Below, in pieces: positions 1 to 9,422 of a DNA stretch of 64,000 nt (the first letter of the stretch is position 1; each line of letters starts with the position of its first letter). A model generated the notes under the pieces. The model ran no database searches. It was not told the DNA's origin and was given only the letters and a program-made list of their open reading frames with translations. The stretch spans positions 558,001 to 622,000 of the forward strand of contig NZ_JACSGT010000002.1 in the NCBI RefSeq assembly GCF_021504595.1, given 5' to 3'. The stretch comes from Chryseobacterium indicum (GTDB taxonomy: Bacteria; Bacteroidota; Bacteroidia; Flavobacteriales; Weeksellaceae). A program made the translations under genes and the position numbers.

Positions 1-696
1 TATTTTCGGATGATGATAAAACTCGCCTTTCTTTAATTTGTTAAACAGCCAAAACACAGGTTTTTCCTGATTTCTATCAAAGCAAAATACCTTGAAGTTT
101 TTCCTTAGCCGAATATAATACCTTATGTTGTTTTTGTTTAAAAACTCCAGCCAGTGATGCCCTACAAATTCTCTGTCCGCCAGTAAGCAATTAATACAAT
201 CCCTGCCAAACCAGGTGATGAACTGTCTTATTAATTCTATTCTTTCTGTGGTATCAGAATTACCTCTTTTATCTAATGTTCTGAACATGATTGGAATAGC
301 AATATTTTTATAGCAGATTCCAAGCATCAGGATATTGATATTGGAACTTCCAAACTTCCAGTTAGTACGATCCAGCACCAAAACCAGATTTTCCTTTTCA
401 GGCAAAATATTAAATATAAAACCGGAAATCAACTTCATGGGCAAATCAAAATTTGCCATAAACCTTTGTATTCTCCGGAAGGAACTTTCCGCTGTGGCAT
501 TACTGTCAAAAGCATTAGCCAAAGACAGATAATTAACTGTTTTTACTTTACATAAAGCTAAAATCAAAAGTGAAATAAATTTCAATCGGGCTTTATTGAT
601 TTTTGTTTCAAAATTATGCTCTAAAACTGAATCTAATTCTATAATTTTATAATCTTGACTGGTATTGGTATACTTAGTTGAATGCCTGAGAAACAT
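1..696 (-). CDS. IS4-family transposase, C-terminus outside the window
   Basis: DDE transposase that cuts and moves its own IS. The start codon is at 696-694 on the minus strand and the frame stays open to base 1, giving residues 1-232 of a 373-residue protein. The first two catalytic aspartates are visible in LVLDRTNW and LLADREFVG. The third catalytic residue, in the YREK-type motif seen in the complete copy at 28312..29433, is off the window. Protein and flanks match that copy. Confidence 0.9.
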   Translation of the reverse strand, partial: MFLRHSTKYTNTSQDYKIIELDSVLEHNFETKINKARLKFISLLILALCKVKTVNYLSLANAFDSNATAESSFRRIQRFMANFDLPMKLISGFIFNILPEKENLVLVLDRTNWKFGSSNINILMLGICYKNIAIPIMFRTLDKRGNSDTTERIELIRQFITWFGRDCINCLLADREFVGHHWLEFLNKNNIRYYIRLRKNFKVFCFDRNQEKPVFWLFNKLKKGEFYHHPKI

Positions 697-787
697 CTTC
701 TAATTTACTAAATATCAGTCATTTAAACAAATATTAAACATTTTATCTTGTTGATTTTCAATATTTTGAAACTTTTGTCATGTACTA
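1..787 (-). mobile_element. IS4-family insertion sequence, copy 1, cut by the window edge
   Basis: Positions 1-787 correspond without gaps to the reverse complement of 28221-29007, the first two thirds of a complete IS in this window. The terminal inverted repeat AGTACATGACAAAA can be read on the minus strand ending near 787. The element sits inside a STAND ATPase gene (723..1949): minus-strand codons run straight from the host gene into the IS end. The other IS end and the matching target duplication lie outside the window. Near identity with the second copy suggests recent transposition. Confidence 0.9.
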
Positions 788-1949
788 AACCTTTTTCATT
801 AAACCGATTGATGAGTTTAATAATACTGAGTTGTCTTTCCTGAGCCGTTTTTGCTAACAACTCGATGGTTAAAGTATGGTAATCAATAGCTGAAAGTAAG
901 TAGACTAAACGCTCATCGTATCTTTCTATTGTGTAAAATGTATAAAATAATTCTAATGCTTCCTTTTTAAAGTTGGGAGCGATAAAATTTTCAAAACCAA
1001 TCAAGTTTTGCTGTGAAGTTCCCAGAATATTCCAGTTTTCAGAAAGAAATTTGATTTCATCTTTATGGCTGTATATTTTTTCCTCTATATTATCCAGTAT
1101 CAATAAATTATTTCCTCTTATCTTTCCTAAATGCCTTACCACTAAATTTAAAAGACCCTTTTCATTTTCCGAATAAGAACGATATTCCTGTGCGAGTCCC
1201 AAACTCTCAAGAAGCTCGATTCCTTTTGCTTGAGTTAAAGCCTTTGGCAGACCTTCAGCACAATTTAGCCAAACTATATTAGAAAATTTATCAGCAAAAT
1301 GTTCAGCAAAATGTTTTGCTAAAAATGTCTTCCCGATACCCGAAATTCCAGTAATGGAAAGTTTTTTGTTTTTTTTGAAAAGATTGAAAATGTTTTCAAG
1401 AAGATCAATTCTTAATACAGATGTTTCGGTCTCAATAGAAGGGATAATGTTGAGTTTTTTATCAATAATATCAATTTCCAAACGTTCTGTTTCTTGACGC
1501 TTTACAGCGACTTTTTTTTCTTTTTTTTTATCGAAATCTTGAAGGGAAAAGTCTTTCCAACTTTTAAATTCTAATGCAATAGAATAAAAATCTCTCTTTT
1601 CATAGTCCGTACCTATTAATTCTATGGAATTAATAAAATCATTAACGGTTCTTTTTTGTGGAATTAATTCGCTTATAATATCATCCAATACGTGTTCCTC
1701 GTATTCAACCCCTGTAAATATTTCTTTAAAATCTTTTGAGTATTGTTTTTGTTTAGAAGACACATATTCTCCCTTTTGTTTTTGTTGGGTTTCCAGATTA
1801 TAGGCTTTACACTTTTCTATAAATGAATTATATAAAGCCAATACATTTGATTTAAAATCCTTTACAATAGAATGATAATTATCCTTTCCATAAGTTTTTT
1901 GGAGAGATTTCTTCAAATAAAGTAACGGAATATTGGGTTTAGAATTCAT
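723..1949 (-). pseudogene. STAND/NB-ARC-type ATPase, 3' part removed by IS4 insertion
   Basis: Native coding runs from 1949 down to about 788, roughly 387 codons. The last residues of the open frame are encoded by the IS end. A Walker A motif GISGIGKT lies near residues 200-207, followed by a Walker B-like LLILDNIEE and a sensor-type ILGTS, then an EALELF segment typical of NB-ARC proteins. The N-terminal 160 residues are Lys/Glu-rich and unrecognised. In this family the ATPase core is normally followed by a long sensor repeat region, which is what the insertion has cut off. Many bacterial STAND proteins are phage sensors, so a broken defence gene is a fair inference. It could also be a signalling ATPase. 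Confidence 0.75.
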
Positions 1950-2157
1950 AATTCACACAATAAAAGTAATTGCAAAATACAAAAAATAGAATTGTAATTC
2001 TAAATTTTCCGTGTATTCATTATTGGTTGGATGAATTACGATTTTGCAACGATTTCGATTTAATTACGCTTCGATTTTGCACCATGTTTTTTACCGATTT
2101 CTAATAGCTTAGCATCATAACAAAAGCAAAGAAGGTCTTAAAAAATCAAAAAAATTA

Positions 2158-2330
2158 ACAGTTCGAGAAAGGAACTCCAGTAAAAACTGAGAGTTCCAAT
2201 CGAAAAGAGTTACGCCAATAACTCTAATCGGTGTCGAGAACTGTCTCCCACCATAGACTAGACAATTCTGACGTTCCCTTATACCTATTTTCTACTGGAA
2301 TGCAAGACTTTATTATGTCGTGGTGGGAGT
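2158..2330. ncRNA. Strongly structured intergenic region, candidate structured RNA
   Basis: Four exact stems can be drawn. ACAGTTC (2158-2164) pairs with GAACTGT (2237-2243) and encloses two hairpins: GGAACTC/GAGTTCC (2171-2177/2191-2197) with an inner CAGT/ACTG, and AGAGTTA/TAACTCT (2206-2212/2219-2225). A longer-range stem CTCCCACCA/TGGTGGGAG joins 2245-2253 to 2321-2329. CCAGTA (2177-2182) could also pair with TACTGG (2293-2298). This much nested pairing in 170 bases of AT-rich DNA points to a folded RNA or a leader of the next gene. No known family was recognised, and the strand is unknown. Confidence 0.4.
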
Positions 2331-2355
2331 ATTTAACTCTTAAAATATTACCACC

Positions 2356-2700
2356 ATGCAAGATTACACTCTACAAAACAGATTACCCATATTAGAACTC
2401 CCAAGTACAACAATGCAGTGCAGAGATTTTTTTTCTAAATCTTATCTCTTACTGCGATATACTGCTGTACAAAAAGCCACTAAATCTCAGGAGTTATATT
2501 CTCTTGTTTTTAAACAGATATTATATTACGCAATACAATCATTGCTAGAGAAACAAGAAAAAAATTCAGTAGGCTATTTAGCCTGTGCAAAATATCAAAG
2601 TAAGAAACATAAGTTTTCTTTCAAGCTTCAACATTCTCACTACTCTTCTAAAGAAATTAAACCAACTCTCTATAGAAATAACAAACGCTCTCATAAATAA
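2356..2700 (+). CDS. Hypothetical protein, 114 aa
   Basis: An open frame directly downstream of the structured region. The protein is basic at its C-terminus and has a Leu/Tyr-rich middle (about residues 25-65). No signal peptide, cysteine motif or known domain could be seen. The start follows a short palindromic stretch with no clear ribosome site. It may be a small accessory gene, or the frame may be fortuitous. Confidence 0.35.
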   Translation: MQDYTLQNRLPILELPSTTMQCRDFFSKSYLLLRYTAVQKATKSQELYSLVFKQILYYAIQSLLEKQEKNSVGYLACAKYQSKKHKFSFKLQHSHYSSKEIKPTLYRNNKRSHK

Positions 2701-2780
2701 GAGATGCTACTATAATACAAGCCCATGTTTCTGTAATGTTCTTTCCTAGTTTCCATCCATTGCCATGTTGTGCTTTCACA

Positions 2781-2818
2781 AGTCCGTCTCCGACTCTCTC
2801 TGATAAAGAGACGGCTTG
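2781..2818. terminator. Hairpin between 2356..2700 and 2856..3242
   Basis: AAGTCCGTCTC and GAGACGGCTT form a stem with one bulged T, at 2781-2790 and 2808-2817. The run of T afterwards is weak, so this may be a terminator or a leader hairpin for the downstream module. Confidence 0.4.
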
Positions 2819-2855
2819 TTCTTAAAAATTCAATCTCACTCTAAAACCTAAATAT

Positions 2856-3242
2856 ATGAAAAAATTTATACAAAAACTCTTCGGTAAAAAGACAACATCT
2901 TTTACCAACTTTCCAATAACATTACTCTTTTTTTCAACGAGGGATGCAGAGGGCAAAGTGATCAATTCTGAGGTGTTTGCCCATTGGCTGTCCTATGTCA
3001 TCAACAGAATCCCTCCAACATTAGAGTGTCTTTCCGATATCGTAATGAACCACAAAATGTCGAAACATTACCAGATTATTCAGGAAGAGATCTTAATTAT
3101 TCGGATTCAAAGCTCGGAATACCCTATAAAAACAGATGAACTGGAAAATATCATTGCTTCACTCTTAAAGTTTGGGGAACATACCAACCAAAACCAAGTA
3201 AGCTACGAAGTGAATGGAACAACCTATCATTTACCTATATAG
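2856..3242 (+). CDS. Hypothetical protein, 128 aa, first gene of the vWA/membrane module
   Basis: Soluble protein with no recognisable domain. It starts with a short basic stretch (KKFIQKLFGKK) and is otherwise a mixed alpha/beta sequence ending in YHLPI. It precedes, on the same strand, two membrane proteins and a vWA lipoprotein (3389-6903), separated from them by a possible terminator. Its position suggests a role in the same module. No function can be assigned. Confidence 0.65.
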   Translation: MKKFIQKLFGKKTTSFTNFPITLLFFSTRDAEGKVINSEVFAHWLSYVINRIPPTLECLSDIVMNHKMSKHYQIIQEEILIIRIQSSEYPIKTDELENIIASLLKFGEHTNQNQVSYEVNGTTYHLPI

Positions 3243-3300
3243 TTCAATTATTCCGAACCGCAATTTCTGATCAACAGCTAAACTGTATGATCTGTTGCAA

Positions 3301-3352
3301 AAGTCTCTTCTCAGTTTCATGAGTTTACATTCTTCAACTCCGAAGGGACTTT
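3301..3352 (+). terminator. Imperfect hairpin downstream of 2856..3242
   Basis: AAGTCTCTTC (3301-3310) pairs with GAAGGGACTT (3342-3351) with one G-U pair, followed by TCTTCT. The 31-base loop makes this a weak terminator or attenuator candidate. Confidence 0.35.
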
Positions 3353-3388
3353 CTTCTAAAATCATTAACCAATTTAAAATATAAAATT

Positions 3389-4186
3389 ATGAACAAATCT
3401 AATCTACTTCAAGATGAAACAGAAGCACCATTCTCACTGTGGTATTACCTGTGCGGAAGACCTTCCGAAAACCGGTTAACTCAAAACGAACATACCGCTC
3501 TCACCACAACTGGTGTGGTGTGCCTCTTGGTTTCAATTTCTTACGGGGTTTTCAACTTCATGATGATGAATAAGATTGTTACGAGCTCCACTTTTCTAGG
3601 TTTCGTTACTTCGCTATTGGTCGTTGTGTTTTCGCTATTTTTCTTTAGAAGCCTGTTTGTGTATATCCAAAAAAGAAACCGCAACGGCAAGTGGATTGCC
3701 ATCGGTATTTACCTTGCAATGGGAATTCTAGGGGCTTTCATCATCAGCTACTGTATGCTGTTCTTCTTTTTAGAAACAGAAATTAATTCTCACGTAAGCC
3801 AGGATCAATTTTCATCCCTGCATCAGTCGGAAGCCTTACAGTTGGTAATGGAATCTCTTAACCAGCAACAACAGCACAGCGTTCAGAACTTCAGATGGAT
3901 TGTCGGAACGGCATTTCTCATCGTAAGTTGTCTTCCGCTGTTAAACATCCTACTGTTTATACGGAATGCCAACGTTAAAATCAACGACCAAAACCAAATG
4001 TTGTTGCTGGAACTCAAACAACGCCTTTTTGAACAAAAACAACTCTACGCCAATATCAGTCAAAGTACTAATGGCTCACAAGATGGCTTTTTTACCGAAG
4101 AATCGACTCCCGAACTGATACAGCAGAAGAAAAATGAAATTTTAGCGGAGATACAGAATATACAGGAAGCGATAGACCTTTTATAA
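3389..4186 (+). CDS. Multi-pass inner-membrane protein, 265 aa
   Basis: Four hydrophobic segments are visible: about residues 38-62, 66-88, 100-125 and 168-192. They are followed by a Gln/Lys-rich, probably coiled-coil cytoplasmic tail to the end. The gene is 29 bases ahead of another membrane/coiled-coil protein on the same strand, so the two probably act together. DUF4407-type membrane proteins with coiled tails are one possible comparison, but no family was firmly recognised. Confidence 0.75.
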   Translation: MNKSNLLQDETEAPFSLWYYLCGRPSENRLTQNEHTALTTTGVVCLLVSISYGVFNFMMMNKIVTSSTFLGFVTSLLVVVFSLFFFRSLFVYIQKRNRNGKWIAIGIYLAMGILGAFIISYCMLFFFLETEINSHVSQDQFSSLHQSEALQLVMESLNQQQQHSVQNFRWIVGTAFLIVSCLPLLNILLFIRNANVKINDQNQMLLLELKQRLFEQKQLYANISQSTNGSQDGFFTEESTPELIQQKKNEILAEIQNIQEAIDLL

Positions 4187-4215
4187 AAATCATTAACACA
4201 AAAAATTTCAATATC

Positions 4216-6048
4216 ATGCGAAAATTTACCCAATTCATATCCTCGCTTTTTGCTCCTTTCAGGAAAAGAGACGAGCTCTACAGAAGTAAGGATTTCATCC
4301 AACGATTAATCAATAGTGAAACAGACGATCTCCGTAAGATGGCATTAACGAAAATCAAAAACAATATTTCGGTATTTGATTTCAAAGATTCCAGCATGGC
4401 AGCATTTATTGCGGAACTCCACCGAATTCAGAACGAGCATCTACACGACTGCAACAGCTTTAAAATTCACTTGAAACGATACCTTGATTTTGTATTGCTG
4501 GAAGATAAAAGCACCGAAATCATGCAGATGGTGGAGAAAAAAGAACTTGCAGAGGAAAGGTTAAAATTGAATCAGCTATACTACGATCATCCTGAGCTTT
4601 TAAAAGACGACACTCACTCTGTACAGGCGGATATTATCGCAAAAAAACTTCAGGGGGAAGTGCTGAAAGCTGAAGACCATCTGAAAATGGTAGAAATGGC
4701 AGGAACGCCTATCCATATTGCTTATAAAGAAAATGTAAGACTTCGGGAACTGGCTTCGGAAAATCCAAAAAAAGCATTAAAAGAGCTGGAATCTTTACAG
4801 CAGGAAGTAAAAGCACCTACCTATCCTTCAGCTACTGAAATTAATTTAGAACCTCAAGGTAGTGCTGATCATACAATCGAGCCTGAAACTTCTAAAACAG
4901 AAGCGGTTGCTGTAGATAAGAAACTTGAAAGATCCGAAAAAGTGGTAAGTCCTGCGGAATCCGTTTCCAATTATGCCCGAAAAGTGATGTTCACCAAACC
5001 TATTGATGAATACACGCTCCTCTCTTCGCATTTAGAAAAACAGATGGCTTTCGGAATTCGTTTTGAGGAAATTTACAATGAAGAGGAAACAAAATCCGAA
5101 GACGATATCCAACTGGAACACGACACTTCTCAGGCGATCCATATTCCTACGGTTAAAGAAAGCTCCGTATTGGCTAATGTGAGTACAAAAACGACTTTTA
5201 TTGTCAATGCCATCAGTATTTTGGCGACCATACCAGAACTCGTTATTATGGCTAAAGCAGTGGCTTTCATATTCAGGATAGATGAAGAAACGGATTGGGA
5301 GTTCTGGTTTATGGGTCTGGCTTTCCCTCTCTTTGCCAAACTGAATTCTGTACTCCTGATACAGCCGATTCTGAATTATTTTAAACGTAATGGACAATTG
5401 TTCAGGATTAAAAATTTTGCTGTAAACAGGCTTGCTTTTGCAGTATTTCTGCTCTCGTTTGTGTATTGCATCGGCATCTCAAATCTCTTCTTACAACTGA
5501 GCAATAACGAGCAACTGACCAAAAAATTTGTTTTGCTGAAAAAAGAATATGTGAGCGTAAAAAAAGAAGCCGGTTCTGAAGATACTCCACCACCCGTTTC
5601 AGTACAGCAGGATTTAAAAGATAATGAAGAACAATTGAAACATTTAAAAGGTAAAGTATTTACCATAAATGAAGAACCATCGCTTTTACAGAAATTGGTC
5701 GTCAGTTGTACGATGGCAGTCACTCTTTTATGTTCTTCTTTATTGACAAGCATAGGGTTTGTGATGGGTCGTTCTTTATACCTGAGACGCAAATTAGAGA
5801 CAACAGCAGGTAAAATCACCCATTTACAGGAGCTTTTCGACACCCATAAAACCAATTTAGGACAATTCCGTTTAAAAACTCACCGTATCATACGCTATTA
5901 TTTTGAGCTTGAGTACCTGAATCGACTTTCAGACAATGGCTTAACTCCCGACAAGACGATTCACAAAACTCGAAATGAGGAAGAAAGCATTTTACCGCTT
6001 AACGGAAGCCGATTTTCTAATCACCATCATAACAACCCTACTTATTAA
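4216..6048 (+). CDS. Membrane protein with long coiled-coil N-terminal half, 610 aa
   Basis: The first 270 residues are charged and helical (coiled coil around residues 90-205). Four hydrophobic segments follow: about 320-345, 360-385, 405-430 and 493-520. A charged linker holding a PPPV turn separates the last two. The C-terminus is His/Asn-rich. It follows 3389..4186 closely and is followed 27 bases later by a vWA lipoprotein. Together they look like a membrane complex with an extracytoplasmic vWA partner. The function is unknown. Confidence 0.8.
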   Translation: MRKFTQFISSLFAPFRKRDELYRSKDFIQRLINSETDDLRKMALTKIKNNISVFDFKDSSMAAFIAELHRIQNEHLHDCNSFKIHLKRYLDFVLLEDKSTEIMQMVEKKELAEERLKLNQLYYDHPELLKDDTHSVQADIIAKKLQGEVLKAEDHLKMVEMAGTPIHIAYKENVRLRELASENPKKALKELESLQQEVKAPTYPSATEINLEPQGSADHTIEPETSKTEAVAVDKKLERSEKVVSPAESVSNYARKVMFTKPIDEYTLLSSHLEKQMAFGIRFEEIYNEEETKSEDDIQLEHDTSQAIHIPTVKESSVLANVSTKTTFIVNAISILATIPELVIMAKAVAFIFRIDEETDWEFWFMGLAFPLFAKLNSVLLIQPILNYFKRNGQLFRIKNFAVNRLAFAVFLLSFVYCIGISNLFLQLSNNEQLTKKFVLLKKEYVSVKKEAGSEDTPPPVSVQQDLKDNEEQLKHLKGKVFTINEEPSLLQKLVVSCTMAVTLLCSSLLTSIGFVMGRSLYLRRKLETTAGKITHLQELFDTHKTNLGQFRLKTHRIIRYYFELEYLNRLSDNGLTPDKTIHKTRNEEESILPLNGSRFSNHHHNNPTY

Positions 6049-6117
6049 TGTCTAATCTTTAAAATTATATTACAAATGAAAACAATTAACGGATTTTTAT
6101 CCAACACCCAAAACGTC

Positions 6118-6903
6118 ATGAACAAAACCTATTTTTTACTTGCAGTATGCGGTCTGCTTTTGATGTGTATTTCCTGTCATAAAAAGCAGGAAAACAATTC
6201 CCAACAGGAAAAGAAGGAGGCGATAATTGTCGTACAGGATCTTTCGATGTCTCTGAATCCTTCTTCTTCAGAAATTACTCAGGAGAGAAAATTCGTAACG
6301 AAGTTTTTAGAGGAAGGAATGTCACCTAATATGGACTTGATGGTCTTTTATGCTAATGCCACCTCCAATTCAGTCACCAATAATTTTAAGGTTGAATGGA
6401 AGGTTTCGGAAAAGGAATCAACAGGGTATCAAAGCAAAAGTGACAAAATGCTTGAAGAGTCTGCAATGGAATCTGAAAATGAGGAGCAAAAATCAGCAAT
6501 GATTGGTAAGCTGTGTAAAAAGCTGTTTGATGAAATGCCGAAGCAAAAGTCATCGCAGACCGAGATCATCGAGCTTATTGCAGAGTTTGAAAAACTCAAT
6601 GGTCAATATTCCAATATTAAAGTGCTTTTCATCAGCGACATGGTGCAATCCAGCAATCTGTCTAATTGGGATTCCGATTTTCCGAAAGATAAAAAAGATG
6701 CGGAAAGTAAGGCACAAAGGGATACTGAAAAGCTGAAAAAGGTGTTTGGTATTTCTGACTCGGCATTGAGTAAGGTTTCCAAAATCTCCGTTCTGATCCC
6801 TGCCTCGGTAGACAGACAGAAAACTATTACGCCTCAGTATTTTTACCATAAGTTATTTGGAAATCTTGGGTATTCTAAGCCTATTGAGTGGAAATCTTTA
6901 TAA
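6118..6903 (+). CDS. vWA-domain lipoprotein
   Basis: Start chosen at the ATG at 6118. From there the protein begins with a classical lipoprotein signal, with a hydrophobic stretch and a lipobox ending ISC. Translation could also begin at 6076, 14 codons earlier. The mature part opens with a MIDAS-type DLSMS motif (DxSxS) in a beta strand (IIVVQDLSMS), and later has LFISDMVQSS, the usual second metal-ligand strand of von Willebrand A domains. It is probably anchored on the periplasmic side of a membrane and binds a partner in a metal-dependent way. It is last in the run 3389-6903. Confidence 0.8.
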   Translation: MNKTYFLLAVCGLLLMCISCHKKQENNSQQEKKEAIIVVQDLSMSLNPSSSEITQERKFVTKFLEEGMSPNMDLMVFYANATSNSVTNNFKVEWKVSEKESTGYQSKSDKMLEESAMESENEEQKSAMIGKLCKKLFDEMPKQKSSQTEIIELIAEFEKLNGQYSNIKVLFISDMVQSSNLSNWDSDFPKDKKDAESKAQRDTEKLKKVFGISDSALSKVSKISVLIPASVDRQKTITPQYFYHKLFGNLGYSKPIEWKSL

Positions 6904-6920
6904 CTCAATTCAACTATCAC

Positions 6921-6953
6921 AGAGGTGGTTGAAATAGCACCGCCTCTTTTTTC
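6921..6953 (+). terminator. Rho-independent terminator after the vWA lipoprotein gene
   Basis: AGAGGTGGT (6921-6929) pairs with ACCGCCTCT (6939-6947) with one G-U pair, followed directly by a run of T. Confidence 0.85.
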
Positions 6954-6982
6954 TAAATCTATAATTATAAAATAAAAACATC

Positions 6983-7570
6983 ATGGAAAATTTATCTAAA
7001 AAAAATTATATGGATATCCTAAAGGATCTTGATGCTGTGGAACAGAATTTTCACAGAAGGGAATATTTAATTTCCAACTTCTCAAGATTAAAATCTTCTG
7101 TCCCTTTTAGCCCTCGTTTAAATTTGTGGATTGAAAAATGGTTCAAACTGCACCAATCTCTGTTTGTTTTTACTGACAAAGACGATTTTTTTGACGCAAA
7201 AAGCATACAGGAGACTTTGCAACTTTATGTTGAACATTTTAACTCCACCAACACCATCCTTATATGGAACGGAGCGAGTTCCGACAATATTTATGGCTCA
7301 GAAAAAGGAAATTTGATGTTTCGATGCTGGCATGACTACATCCATATTACCCACCGCTCAGGATTTTCTTTCGCAGGCGAGTCCATTGTTGCTTCGATTC
7401 AATGTTCTATGCTCCCATCAGACTGGATTTTCGAGAAAGAACTTGTGATGATCGAAATTTTGGGGCAAAACCAATACTACAGCGTACACAAAGAATTTTT
7501 GAAGAGCCAACGTCAGTTCACCATTGAATATTTAAAATCTGCGAAAGCAATCTTTACCAAACAGGTTTAA
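6983..7570 (+). CDS. Hypothetical protein, 195 aa
   Basis: Soluble protein with aromatic-rich strands (LIWNGASS, WHDYIHITHRSGFSF) and no signal peptide. A HDYIH/HITH cluster could bind metal, but no family was recognised. Genes of this size and character are common in Bacteroidetes mobile elements. It sits between the vWA module and the serine recombinase, after a strong terminator, so it is likely transcribed alone. Confidence 0.7.
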   Translation: MENLSKKNYMDILKDLDAVEQNFHRREYLISNFSRLKSSVPFSPRLNLWIEKWFKLHQSLFVFTDKDDFFDAKSIQETLQLYVEHFNSTNTILIWNGASSDNIYGSEKGNLMFRCWHDYIHITHRSGFSFAGESIVASIQCSMLPSDWIFEKELVMIEILGQNQYYSVHKEFLKSQRQFTIEYLKSAKAIFTKQV

Positions 7571-7783
7571 TTTTTTTCTAAACCTTATTCGGAACTAATT
7601 TCTAATTTCCTGCTTTCTCACTCCTCTGCTGTACTATTTCTAAAAACAGCCTCAAAATTTCAAATTTTCCCGCAGGAATCTCACAACTCTTTTATTTTGC
7701 TAAAAACTGCATAAAATCAGCGGTTTACAACCCATATTCTGCCCTCTTTCTTTTGATTTTCAACTTAATACCATTATGTTCGC

Positions 7784-7933
7784 ATGAAATCAATATCGAA
7801 CCCAAAAGCCCCTAAAAGTCAAGATAATACGCCAAAATACTCCGAAATGGAATGGGCAAGGATTGCCCAAAAACTAAGGGTTTGGGCGTTGATTGAATAT
7901 GAATGTTACCAAATAAAAATGAAGAAAAAGTGA
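7784..7933 (+). CDS. Small protein, 49 aa, overlapping the recombinase start
   Basis: A short frame from ATG 7784 to TGA 7931-7933. Its middle (EMEWARIAQKLRVWALIEYE) looks like a real amphipathic helix and its tail is basic. It overlaps the first codons of the recombinase gene in another frame. Such overlap suggests translational coupling, possibly by a small regulator or partner of the recombinase. No homologue could be named. Confidence 0.45.
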   Translation: MKSISNPKAPKSQDNTPKYSEMEWARIAQKLRVWALIEYECYQIKMKKK

Positions 7934-9420
7934 ATGTTTTATTATATACACGAGTAAGTTCCGATGAACAGGCACTCGGATTTTCGTTGAATCATCAAAA
8001 AGAAGCATTAGAAAAGTATTGTGCCATAAAAGGATATAATGTGCTTAAATGCTTTATAGAAGATCACTCTGCTAAAAATTTTGAACGCCCGGAATGGAAA
8101 AAAGTTTTAGCCTATGTTAAAGCCAATAAAAAAAATATAGATTCTATTCTTATAACCCGTTGGGATCGATTTAGCAGAAGCACAGAACTAGCTTATACTG
8201 TGATTCGGGAATTTAAACAATGGGGTATAGAAATCAATGCCATTGAACAACCATTAGACTTAACTCAGCCCGATTCTAAGGTTATGCTTGGTATTTATCT
8301 CATTCTTCCAGAGGTGGAAAATGATAAAATTTCAATCCGTACACGGGAAGGTCTCCGCCGTGCCATGAAAGAAGGCTGCTGTGTCGGAAGCGTTCCTTTC
8401 GGATATGTAAGAATGCGGAATGAACAAGGAAAAGCAACCATCACTCCCCATCCTGAATTATCCCTATTGGTTAAAAAAGCATTTGCTGAATACGCCAAAG
8501 GCATTTATTCCAGTGAGGATATCAGAAAAAAATATTATAAAAAAGGATTGAAGGTCACTAAAAACGGTTTTCTGCACATGCTTAAAAACGTAGCGTATAT
8601 TGGAAAGATTTATATTCCAGCTTGGAAGAAAGAAGACGAGCAGACGGTAGAGGCGATTCACGATGCTATTATAGACTCTGCTACCTTTTCAAAAGTACAA
8701 AAGCTCCTCGAAGGAAAATACAGAAAACCGAAACGTACCAACGATACCATTGTAGAGCAACTTCCCTTACGTGGATTTCTACAATGTCCTGATTGTGGCA
8801 GGATTCTTACAGGAAGTGCCTCCAAAGGCAGAAACGCTGTAAACAGCTATTGGTATTATCATTGCCAGCCCCCTTGCAAAGCTCGTTTTAAGATTAGTGA
8901 AGTTCACGAATTGTTTAATAAACTGCTGGATGAATTATCTATAAAGGAAGAAGAAGTCGCCCAATATTACAAAAAGATTTTAGCAGAAACATTCAAAGAA
9001 GAAGGCGGATCAAGGGAAGTACAAACCCAATCGCTTAAAAGGGAACTGGGAAAACTGCAAACCCGACTTGAATCTGTCGAACAGAAATTCTTTGACGACA
9101 TTATAGATGTAAGAACTTATAACGAAATGAAAAATAAGACCGATATTCAGATAGGAGAGATTAAGATGGAGTTGGAAGAACTAAAAACGAAAGGGAAGGA
9201 CTTTGAAGCCCATTTGAAAAAGGGAGCTTCATTTTTATCTGGAGTCAATACGGTGTACGGCAATGCCCCTATCCATCTCAAACGAGAAATTATCCAGTCA
9301 ATATTTACCGAAAAACTAATCTACACTCCAAAATATTTTGAAACTTCTGTTTTAGATGAAATTGTGAGTCTTATTCTTACACAAAAGAAAAAACTGAAGT
9401 TTTTGAAGGTGAAATATTGA
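7903..9420 (+). CDS. Large serine recombinase (site-specific integrase)
   Basis: The N-terminal resolvase domain begins with YTRVSSDEQ, which carries the nucleophilic serine, and continues through TRWDRFSRS. A Recombinase domain with HTH character (about residues 150-270) follows. A zinc ribbon has CPDCGR and a later C-x-x-x-C pair (about 295-335), then a coiled coil (about 360-440). At 505 residues it is full length for the family. Such enzymes integrate and excise elements at short att sites. The gene marks 2-19 kb as mobile or once mobile. Its att site was not identified. Confidence 0.95.
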   Translation: MLPNKNEEKVNVLLYTRVSSDEQALGFSLNHQKEALEKYCAIKGYNVLKCFIEDHSAKNFERPEWKKVLAYVKANKKNIDSILITRWDRFSRSTELAYTVIREFKQWGIEINAIEQPLDLTQPDSKVMLGIYLILPEVENDKISIRTREGLRRAMKEGCCVGSVPFGYVRMRNEQGKATITPHPELSLLVKKAFAEYAKGIYSSEDIRKKYYKKGLKVTKNGFLHMLKNVAYIGKIYIPAWKKEDEQTVEAIHDAIIDSATFSKVQKLLEGKYRKPKRTNDTIVEQLPLRGFLQCPDCGRILTGSASKGRNAVNSYWYYHCQPPCKARFKISEVHELFNKLLDELSIKEEEVAQYYKKILAETFKEEGGSREVQTQSLKRELGKLQTRLESVEQKFFDDIIDVRTYNEMKNKTDIQIGEIKMELEELKTKGKDFEAHLKKGASFLSGVNTVYGNAPIHLKREIIQSIFTEKLIYTPKYFETSVLDEIVSLILTQKKKLKFLKVKY

Positions 9421-9422
9421 TC

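Noticed and set aside
2158..2330. Retron msr/msd RNA
   Set aside because: The folding is suggestive, but no reverse transcriptase gene lies near; the following frame has no RT motif.
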